A stretch of 5,108 bases of DNA from OMOG01 sp041485845. Lineage in GTDB: Bacteria > Acidobacteriota > Terriglobia > Bryobacterales > Bryobacteraceae. The translations under genes were made by a program, and so were the position numbers. Location: the NCBI GenBank assembly GCA_041485845.1, contig JBGPKH010000655.1:1-5108 (forward strand), given 5' to 3'. Below are positions 1 through 5,108 of the stretch, one piece after another. Under the pieces are notes generated by a model. The model was not told the origin of the DNA. It made no database searches and saw only the letters and a list, made by a program, of their open reading frames with translations. Each line of letters opens with the position of its first letter. Position 1 is the first letter of the stretch.

Positions 1-1
1 C

Positions 2-3000
2 ATGCGCATGCGGTTTTTGTTTCTCGCTGTTCTGGCACTCGCACTTTTCGGGGGCAGGCGCCTCCTGTTCCCCCAGACCACTCGACTTTTTCTCCAAACA
101 ACTCCATCGGCGTCGCCGATCTCGTCTCCCGCGTCTCAGTCCTTCCTGCTGATCCTCGGCATCGGCGACCGGGCCAATACGAACTGGGACGGATCCGTCA
201 CCGTCACCAGCGCCCCACTCCTCGGACTTCGCGGCTGGCGCTTCACCGGCGCCGACGCCCTCGATGGCAACGGCGGTTGGAAGCTCTCCGTCCGCCAGAC
301 CACCGCCGGACCCAATGAGTCGGGTGGCGGACTCTTCCAGGAGAACGGCGTCATCGTTACCCCGGGGCCCGCGCCGGTCACGCTCAACGTGCAGACCACC
401 CAGGGAAACTTCACTTTCTCGTCGCAGAACGTTTCGTTCGGCGGCAGCCAGTCGTTCCTCAATGGCCGGGCGCTCGTCGCTCCCACCGCCGCCGCGCTCC
501 AACTGACCACCTCCGAAGAGGAAGAGGATTACCCGTCCATGGCGCAGTCGGGCGACGACGTCTATCTTGCCTACACGCTCTTCGTGCATGGCGACCGGAC
601 TTCGGCGCAGGGAATCAGCACCAAGACGACCATCACCGATTTCGCGTTCCTTGCGCGGCCCACCGGCGGCGATCAAGTCTTGCTGCTGCACTATTCCAAG
701 TCGCAACGTGTCTGGACCGGGCCGTTCCCGGTCACCGGCACGGGCGAAGACGTTATGCGTACGGCAGTCGCGGTCGATGGCCAGGGGCGCGCATGGGTGT
801 TCTATTCCGCCCAGCGATCGGGGAATTTCGACATCTACGCCCGCAGCGCGCGGGCCGACGGGAGCATGACTTCCGAAATCCGCCTCACCAGCGACGCGGG
901 GACCGACATCTTTCCGGTCGCAACTACCGATGTCACGGGCCGTGTGTGGCTGGCGTGGCAGGGCTTCCGTAACAACAACCTCGAGGTCCTGACGCTGGCC
1001 CAGACCGGCGACACGTTCACCGCTGAATCCACGGTGTCGGTATCGCCGGCCAGCGACTGGGACCCGGCCATCGCCGCGGCGCCCAACGGCGAAGTCGCCA
1101 TTTCGTGGGATACCTACGACAAAGGCGATTACGACGTCTACGTGCGGCGCGTCCGATTCACCGACCAGATCGGGCTCGACGATCCGATCCCGATTGCCGC
1201 CACCACCGAATTCGAGGCGCGCAGCTCCGTGGCCTACGACGCGCAGAATCGCCTCTGGATCGCGTACGAGGTATCAGGCCCGAAATGGGGCAAAGATTTC
1301 GGGGCTCTCGACACCACCGGGATCGGCCTCTATCAGAACCACACCATTCAGGTGCGCTGTCTCATTGGCAACGATCTCTACGCGACCACCGACGATGTCG
1401 CGCGGGTGTTGCCGGGCGCGCCCGCCACGCAGCTATTCCTGCCTACGGCGAGGGGGCCGTTCCCCGCCCAACCCGATCCGACCCTGGCGCAGAAACGCCA
1501 GCCGGATAGCGGCGCCAGCGCTCCCGCAGCGCCCAAGAACAGCTTCCCGCGCCTGGCGACGGATCCCGACGGTACGGTCTATCTCGCGTATCGCCGCCCC
1601 ATGGGCAGCGCGGGAGTCTCCGATAGCACGGCCACGGGACAATCCATCGGCACGATCTGGATCGGCGAGGTGGTCTATTACGATGGCGCGCAGTGGCACG
1701 GGCCAGGTGTGCTCGGCGATTCCGATGGCCTCGGCGACAATCGCCCGGCGATGCTCCCCCTGGGCCCCGGCCGCCTCCTGATCGGGCAGGCGATGGACCA
1801 CCGCCTCTTCCCGCAACGCAATGGCACGCCGCAACAGGATGGATCGAACTCCGACGTCTACGCGCTCGAGTTGCCCGTCGCGCGGCAGCAGCAGTCGCCC
1901 CAGTTGCAGAAGATCGGGCAAGCGATACCGGCCGCAGCCGACGCCGCTGCCACCGCTGAGGCCGCGGCGGACGCTCTCAACCGCAGCTACCACCCGACGG
2001 TGAACGGACAATCGCTTCAGTTGCTTCGCGGCGACTTCCACCGCCACACGGAACTGTCCTTCGACGGCCGCGCCGATGGTCCCCTGGTGGATGCATACCG
2101 CTACGCCATCGACGCCGCGTCGCTCGGCTGGATCGGTTGCTGCGATCACGACAACGGCAGCGCCCGCGAGTACTCCTGGTGGATCACCCAGAAGTTCACC
2201 GACGCGTTTGCGCTGGGCTCGAAGTTCGTGCCCATGTATTACTACGAGCGCAGCGTGGTGTATCCCGAGGGACACCGCAACGTGCTTTTCGCTCAGCGCG
2301 GCGTGCGCCCCCTGCCCCGCCTGCCGGTCACCGCGTCCGATTCGCCGCCCACGCCCGCGCCGGACACTACCATGCTGTACGCTTATCTGCACTTCTTCGG
2401 CGCCATCACCGCGTCGCATACCAGCGCCACCGACCAGGGAACCGATTGGCGCAACAACGATCCGCAAGTGGAGCCCTTCGTCGAAATCTATCAGGGCGAC
2501 CGGCAGAATTACGAGATGCCCGGCGCGCCCAGAGCCAACACCGCCAAGGATTCCATCTCCGGATACGAAGCCGCGGGCTACGTTTCCAACGCGCTCGGCA
2601 AAGGCTATCAGCTTGGGTTCGAGGCTTCCAGCGACCATGTCTCCACGCACATTTCCTTCACCAATATTTGGGTGACCGCGTCGACGCGCGCGGGCATCCT
2701 GGATGCCATGAAGAAACGGCGGCTGTACGGATCGACTGACTACATCCTCGCGGACTTTCGCAGCGGCACGCATTTCATGGGCGAGACATTCACTACGACC
2801 ACCGCGCCGGTGTTCACGGTGCGTTTGTGGGGCACGGCGCCGTTCCAGAATGTGGTGGTGGTTAAGGACAACAATGTGGTCTACTCCACGAGCGGCGAGC
2901 GGGTGGTGTCATTCAGCTACCAGGACCAGAGCGCGCAAAAAGGCAAGACCAGCTACTACTACGTGCGCGGGTTGCAGACCGACGGGCAGATCGTCTGGGT

Positions 3001-3028
3001 AAGCCCGATGTGGGTGACCGTGCAATGA
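2..3028 (+). CDS. Exported beta-propeller / PHP-domain metallohydrolase fusion
   Basis: This is a probable exported metal-dependent hydrolase of unknown substrate. Residues 1-18 are basic then hydrophobic, like a signal peptide. Residues 48-170 are beta-rich and include an N-W-D-G motif at 61-64. Residues 176-590 carry seven propeller-like motifs, and about 636-665 is an Ala/Gln-rich linker. Residues 675-925 resemble a PHP domain: H680-x-H682 after Gly-Asp, D715-H716-D717, E749, H758, H806, and D878-H879 with H883 form a plausible metal-ligand set. Residues 926-1008 are a beta-rich tail of the kind that follows PHP/DUF3604-like domains. The PHP family uses two or three metal ions, often for phosphoester hydrolysis; the activity here is not known. 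The start could be ATG 2 or ATG 8, and an upstream start beyond the window cannot be excluded. The stop overlaps the next gene's start. The PHP call is fairly sure, while the propeller call rests on motif spacing alone. Confidence 0.85.
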   Translation: MRMRFLFLAVLALALFGGRRLLFPQTTRLFLQTTPSASPISSPASQSFLLILGIGDRANTNWDGSVTVTSAPLLGLRGWRFTGADALDGNGGWKLSVRQTTAGPNESGGGLFQENGVIVTPGPAPVTLNVQTTQGNFTFSSQNVSFGGSQSFLNGRALVAPTAAALQLTTSEEEEDYPSMAQSGDDVYLAYTLFVHGDRTSAQGISTKTTITDFAFLARPTGGDQVLLLHYSKSQRVWTGPFPVTGTGEDVMRTAVAVDGQGRAWVFYSAQRSGNFDIYARSARADGSMTSEIRLTSDAGTDIFPVATTDVTGRVWLAWQGFRNNNLEVLTLAQTGDTFTAESTVSVSPASDWDPAIAAAPNGEVAISWDTYDKGDYDVYVRRVRFTDQIGLDDPIPIAATTEFEARSSVAYDAQNRLWIAYEVSGPKWGKDFGALDTTGIGLYQNHTIQVRCLIGNDLYATTDDVARVLPGAPATQLFLPTARGPFPAQPDPTLAQKRQPDSGASAPAAPKNSFPRLATDPDGTVYLAYRRPMGSAGVSDSTATGQSIGTIWIGEVVYYDGAQWHGPGVLGDSDGLGDNRPAMLPLGPGRLLIGQAMDHRLFPQRNGTPQQDGSNSDVYALELPVARQQQSPQLQKIGQAIPAAADAAATAEAAADALNRSYHPTVNGQSLQLLRGDFHRHTELSFDGRADGPLVDAYRYAIDAASLGWIGCCDHDNGSAREYSWWITQKFTDAFALGSKFVPMYYYERSVVYPEGHRNVLFAQRGVRPLPRLPVTASDSPPTPAPDTTMLYAYLHFFGAITASHTSATDQGTDWRNNDPQVEPFVEIYQGDRQNYEMPGAPRANTAKDSISGYEAAGYVSNALGKGYQLGFEASSDHVSTHISFTNIWVTASTRAGILDAMKKRRLYGSTDYILADFRSGTHFMGETFTTTTAPVFTVRLWGTAPFQNVVVVKDNNVVYSTSGERVVSFSYQDQSAQKGKTSYYYVRGLQTDGQIVWVSPMWVTVQ
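50..142 (+). other. Suspected compensating frameshift pair in the N-terminus of gene 1
   Basis: In the annotated frame the hydrophobic segment runs into G-G-R-R-L-L-F-P with no recognisable signal peptidase site. Shifting frame at the five-G run (50-54) instead gives F-G-G-Q-A-P-P, a good Ala-x-Ala-like cleavage site. After that come a polar, mature-protein-like stretch with P-D-H-S-T-F-S-P-N-N-S (73-105) and V-A-D-L-V-S-R-V-S (112-138). From about position 140 only the annotated frame makes sense (F-L-L-I-L-G-I-G-D). One missing base in the G run and one extra base near 125-142 would reconcile everything. This is inferred from protein plausibility. Codon third-position GC does not clearly separate the two frames here. 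Confidence 0.35.
527..1780 (+). repeat. Seven degenerate propeller-blade motifs within gene 1
   Basis: A recurring protein motif can be seen seven times. It has the form (D/N)-x-P-x-x-A-x-D-x-x-G-x-(V/A/L)-(W/Y)-(L/V/I)-A-(W/Y), often followed by a D-(I/V)-Y strand. It begins near residues 176, 250, 302, 352, 403, 514 and 579. The clearest copies are T-D-V-T-G-R-V-W-L-A-W and T-D-P-D-G-T-V-Y-L-A-Y. The copies are diverged at DNA level, so this is not a nucleotide tandem repeat. Seven copies fit a seven-bladed beta-propeller, as in sialidase/TolB-like folds with Asp-box-like turns. The gap between copies 5 and 6 is longer (about 110 residues) and holds a Pro-rich insert near 475-512. Confidence 0.6.
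3025..3028 (+). promoter_or_regulatory. ATGA stop/start overlap coupling genes 1 and 2
   Basis: The start codon ATG (3025-3027) of the second gene overlaps the TGA stop (3026-3028) of the first. A weak Shine-Dalgarno-like GGTGA lies at 3013-3017, seven bases upstream. Four-base overlaps of this type are a known sign of translational coupling and of a shared transcript. There is no room for a separate leader, so a promoter for gene 2 would have to lie inside gene 1. Confidence 0.7.
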
Positions 3029-4755
3029 GAACCGCGACGATCTTGCTAATGGCGGCGGCTCTTCAGGCCCAGACAACTTCGTTCCGCCCGCTGCACGTTT
3101 CGCCCGCAGGCATCATCCTCGACGATGCGGGCAAGCCGGTCCTGCTCCGTGGGCTCAATCGCAGCGCCACCGGATCGGGCAATGCCGATGCCACCGCGGC
3201 CGATGCGGACTATGCCGCCCAGAACCAGTTGCTCTCCATGAACCTGGTCCGCATCTTCGTCAATGCAGCCTGGTGGAATTCCAACGTCCAGGTGCCCATC
3301 ACCAATCTGGCCTACCAGGCCTACATCGACCAGCTCATCCAGCGGGCCGAGCGATATGGCAATTACGTGCTGATCCTCAAGGCCGGGGAGTTTCCCGACC
3401 CGCCCTGCGGCGCCGATGGCAGGAACTGCCAGGCCGCGAATCCCGGCGACACCACCGGCGCGAATGTGGACACGGCATTCACGTTCTGGGCTGCATTCGC
3501 TAAGAAGTACGCGGCCGATCCCGCGGTGCTCTACGACACCTGGGAGGACATGCACGGGATCGACGGCAACACCTGGAGCAACGGACAGAACCAGTTGATC
3601 GCCGCCATCCGCACCTACAGCCCGCAGTCGCTGATCTTCGTCGAGGACACCGGCGCGGCGTTCGAGTCGATCGTGCTGGGCACCCTGCCGGACCTCGCCT
3701 GGTCCAACGTGGTTTGGAATTTTCATCTATTCACGGCGTCGAGCGGGACTTGCACCGAGCCGGCGTCGCCGCGTTACGCCAACTGGCCGCAGAATCTCGA
3801 CCCGCTGGTGAGTTATGCGCACAATCACGGCCACGCCGCGGCCATCACCGAATGGGGCGGCTGCAACGATCCCGAGCCCTACCACACCAACATCACGCAG
3901 TACGCGCAATCTCACTCTGTAGCGCTGGCGTATTTCGACAGCAGCAATTTGATCACGGGCTCCGGCGCCGCTTCGCAATTGACGGCGATCGGTGCGAAGG
4001 TGAAAGCCGCCTTTGCGGCCATAGCCGCCGGGGCGCCAGGGGCGGTCACGAGCGTTTCTTCGGCGGACGGATCCCTCACCCTCGCGCCCGAAGCCATAGC
4101 TGAGGCATTCGGCGCCAATCTCGCGGCGGCCGCGGAGGCGGCGACTACGCTGCCGCTGCCTACCATTCTCGGCGGCACGACGGTGACCGTGACTGACGCC
4201 GGCGGCATCGCGCGCCAGGCGGAGTTGTTCTATGCATCGCCGACCCAAGTCAACTACCAGGTGCCGCCCGGCGTGGCTGCTGGTAAAGCTTCGGTCGAGG
4301 TTTCGGTAAACGGCGCTCCGGTGGCGTCGGGCGCCGTGCAGATTGCGCCCGTCTCGCCGGGCCTCTACACGGCAACTGCCGACGGCAAAGGCGTTGCCGC
4401 GGCGATCGTCGTGACCGTCCACGCCAATGCGACCAGCACCTTCGATTACACCTTCCAGTGCGCATCGGCAACGAGCTGCGCTCCATTGCCGATCGACCTG
4501 GGGGCGGACACCGACCAGGTGGTGCTCGAACTTTTCGGCACCGGCATTCGCGGCCGCACCGCGCTCGCCGGCGTCACCTGCCGCGTCGGGTCCACCACGC
4601 TGCCGGTGTCGTATGCCGGGCCGCAGGGCGTGTATGTCGGGCTGGACCAGGTGAACATCCTGCTGCCGAAATCTCTTCGCGGCAGCGGGAACGCCAACGT
4701 CTCGATCACGGTGGATGGGCAGGCGGCGAATGCGGTGACCATTGGGTTCAAGTAA
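3025..4755 (+). CDS. Secreted GH5-like glycoside hydrolase with TIGR03437 C-terminal domain
   Basis: This is a probable exported glycosidase of the GH5/cellulase-like (clan A TIM-barrel) type; its substrate is unknown. With ATG 3025 as start the protein has 576 residues and a short signal peptide ending near A-L-Q-A-Q (residues 12-16). A GTG at 3010 is in frame but would add five charged residues and extend the overlap with gene 1, so it is less likely. Residues 20-320 show barrel landmarks: R-G-L-N near the start, N-L-V-R76-I-F-V, W173-E174-D175 at the acid/base position, F-H234-L-F, and I-T-E276-W-G-G at the nucleophile position. The usual Asn before the acid/base Glu is Trp here. Four cysteines (128/135 and 243/280) could form two disulfides, fitting export. 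Residues 341-576 form the TIGR03437 domain. The family call is fairly confident; catalytic activity is uncertain. Confidence 0.8.
   Translation: MRTATILLMAAALQAQTTSFRPLHVSPAGIILDDAGKPVLLRGLNRSATGSGNADATAADADYAAQNQLLSMNLVRIFVNAAWWNSNVQVPITNLAYQAYIDQLIQRAERYGNYVLILKAGEFPDPPCGADGRNCQAANPGDTTGANVDTAFTFWAAFAKKYAADPAVLYDTWEDMHGIDGNTWSNGQNQLIAAIRTYSPQSLIFVEDTGAAFESIVLGTLPDLAWSNVVWNFHLFTASSGTCTEPASPRYANWPQNLDPLVSYAHNHGHAAAITEWGGCNDPEPYHTNITQYAQSHSVALAYFDSSNLITGSGAASQLTAIGAKVKAAFAAIAAGAPGAVTSVSSADGSLTLAPEAIAEAFGANLAAAAEAATTLPLPTILGGTTVTVTDAGGIARQAELFYASPTQVNYQVPPGVAAGKASVEVSVNGAPVASGAVQIAPVSPGLYTATADGKGVAAAIVVTVHANATSTFDYTFQCASATSCAPLPIDLGADTDQVVLELFGTGIRGRTALAGVTCRVGSTTLPVSYAGPQGVYVGLDQVNILLPKSLRGSGNANVSITVDGQAANAVTIGFK
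4045..4752 (+). other. TIGR03437 (Solibacter C-terminal) domain of gene 2
   Basis: This encodes residues 341-576. The recognisable landmarks are A-E-A-F-G-A-N-L-A, then Y-A-S-P-T-Q-V-N-Y-Q-V-P, P-I-D-L-G, L-F-G-T-G-I-R-G-R, V-Y-V-G-L-D-Q-V-N-I-L-L-P and the ending N-A-V-T-I. These are hallmarks of a domain found at the C-terminus of many large secreted proteins in Solibacter-type acidobacteria. Its role is not known; surface attachment or sorting is a guess. A loop with C479-x5-C485 may hold a small disulfide, and C519 has no obvious partner. Confidence 0.88.
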
Positions 4756-4770
4756 GGCATGTGATATTCT
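4742..4770 (+). promoter_or_regulatory. Candidate sigma-70-like promoter for the P-type ATPase gene
   Basis: TTGGGT (4742-4747) and TATTCT (4765-4770) are separated by exactly 17 bases. A TG one base before the -10 hexamer gives an extended -10 (TGATATTCT). The -35 lies inside the last codons of gene 2. Transcription would start near 4777, about 20 bases before the ATPase start. The short AT-rich patch stands out in otherwise GC-rich sequence. The -35 matches only its first three bases, so confidence is low. Confidence 0.35.
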
Positions 4771-4784
4771 TCCGCATGGCCTCT

Positions 4785-4791
4785 AGTGAAG
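4785..4791 (+). promoter_or_regulatory. Weak ribosome binding site for the ATPase gene
   Basis: AGTGAAG lies six bases before ATG 4798 and is a partial match to a Shine-Dalgarno sequence. It supports ATG 4798 over the in-frame GTG at 4786, which lies within this motif and has no purine-rich tract at a suitable distance upstream. Confidence 0.35.
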
Positions 4792-4797
4792 ACCCCC

Positions 4798-5108
4798 ATG
4801 GATGAGGAACGCCGGGAACGAATCCGCTATTACGCGTTTGCCGCGTTCGTGGGCGTCCTGCTGCTCCTGAACTGGCTGGGCATCTTCAAGAGCATTTTTG
4901 GACTCGACACCGCCATCCCGATCACGCTCCTCGCTGGGTACAAGACCTTCTACAACTCCATCTCCGCGCTCATGGAGCGCCGTATCTCGGCCGATATCGC
5001 GCTGTGCATCGCGGTCATCGCCGCGCTCTCGGTGGGCCAATACCTGGCTGCCGCCGAGGCGATGTTCATCGTGCTGGTGGGCGAAGGGTTGGAGTCCTAC
5101 GCCGCCGG
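4798..5108 (+). CDS. Heavy-metal translocating P1B-type ATPase, N-terminal fragment (cut by window edge)
   Basis: The 103 visible codons match the start of a metal-exporting P1B ATPase (CadA/ZntA/CopA-like), an inner-membrane pump that uses ATP to move metal cations. After a charged start (M-D-E-E-R-R-E-R), residues 12-30 form the first membrane helix and 36-48 the second. Then comes the family-typical L-L-A-G-Y-K-T-F-Y-N-S, followed by R-R-I-S-A-D-I-A, helix 67-80, G-Q-Y-L-A-A-A-E and V-G-E-G-L-E-S-Y-A-A. The last run is a hallmark before the actuator domain. No HMA metal-binding domain precedes helix 1, and an in-frame TGA at 4762 rules out a longer N-terminus. The CPx metal site, DKTG phosphorylation site and ATP-binding domain lie beyond the window, so metal specificity cannot be read. 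The 42-base gap and candidate promoter suggest it is expressed separately from genes 1 and 2. Confidence 0.85.
   Translation, partial: MDEERRERIRYYAFAAFVGVLLLLNWLGIFKSIFGLDTAIPITLLAGYKTFYNSISALMERRISADIALCIAVIAALSVGQYLAAAEAMFIVLVGEGLESYAA

Noticed and set aside
1433..2773. 446-codon minus-strand open frame antisense to gene 1
   Set aside because: It is Arg/Gly/Val-heavy low-information protein with no recognisable domain, and it lies opposite the conserved PHP motifs. Long antisense open frames are expected in GC-rich coding DNA.
3010..3027. GTG at 3010 as the start of gene 2
   Set aside because: It would put G-D-R-A ahead of the signal peptide and lengthen the overlap with gene 1. ATG 3025 gives a cleaner signal peptide and a classic ATGA overlap.
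3046..3726. 226-codon minus-strand open frame antisense to gene 2
   Set aside because: It is a mirror of the GH5-like coding region, with no signal, motif or ribosome binding site. It is explained by codon bias on the other strand.
4756..4781. Possible hairpin GGCATG ... CATGGCC between genes 2 and 3
   Set aside because: The stem is only about six pairs with a bulged G, the loop is 13 bases, and no T tract follows. It is too weak to call a terminator.
4776..4802. ATG at 4776 as the start of the ATPase gene
   Set aside because: It is in a different frame from the pump and reaches a stop after nine codons.

Overview
The window is a compact, GC-rich, fully plus-strand stretch with three protein genes and almost no non-coding DNA. 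It reads like a chromosome from Acidobacteriota, probably the Solibacter/Bryobacterales group. The main reason is that the second protein ends in the C-terminal domain known as TIGR03437, which is strongly expanded in Candidatus Solibacter. This taxonomic call is inferred from family knowledge, not from a search.

Region 1 (2-3028) is a 1008-residue, probably exported protein. After a hydrophobic N-terminus it has a beta-sandwich-like segment, seven recurring beta-propeller-type motifs, an Ala-rich linker, and a C-terminal PHP-type metal-dependent hydrolase domain with its metal-ligand motifs apparently intact. The first 45 or so codons look disturbed. A normal signal-peptide cleavage site and a sensible mature N-terminus appear in another frame, which suggests two compensating indels or sequence errors.

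Region 2 (3025-4755) is joined to gene 1 by a 4-base ATGA stop/start overlap. It encodes a secreted protein with a GH5/cellulase-like catalytic domain followed by a TIGR03437 domain. The usual Asn-Glu-Pro of clan A glycosidases is replaced by Trp-Glu-Asp, while both candidate catalytic glutamates are kept. Genes 1 and 2 are probably co-expressed and both act outside the cytoplasm. Their substrates cannot be read from the sequence.

Region 3 (4756-4797) is a 42-base gap with a plausible sigma-70-like promoter (its -35 lies inside the end of gene 2) and a weak ribosome binding site. It leads into the start of a heavy-metal P1B-type ATPase (4798 to the window edge), of which only the first 103 codons are visible. 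This pump begins directly at its first membrane helix and has no N-terminal HMA metal-binding domain. It looks functionally separate from the two upstream genes.

I saw no RNA genes, CRISPR arrays, insertion sequences or convincing terminators. I found no clear evidence of a wholly new system. The points most worth a second look are the propeller-PHP fusion, its disturbed N-terminus, and the atypical GH5-like active site.
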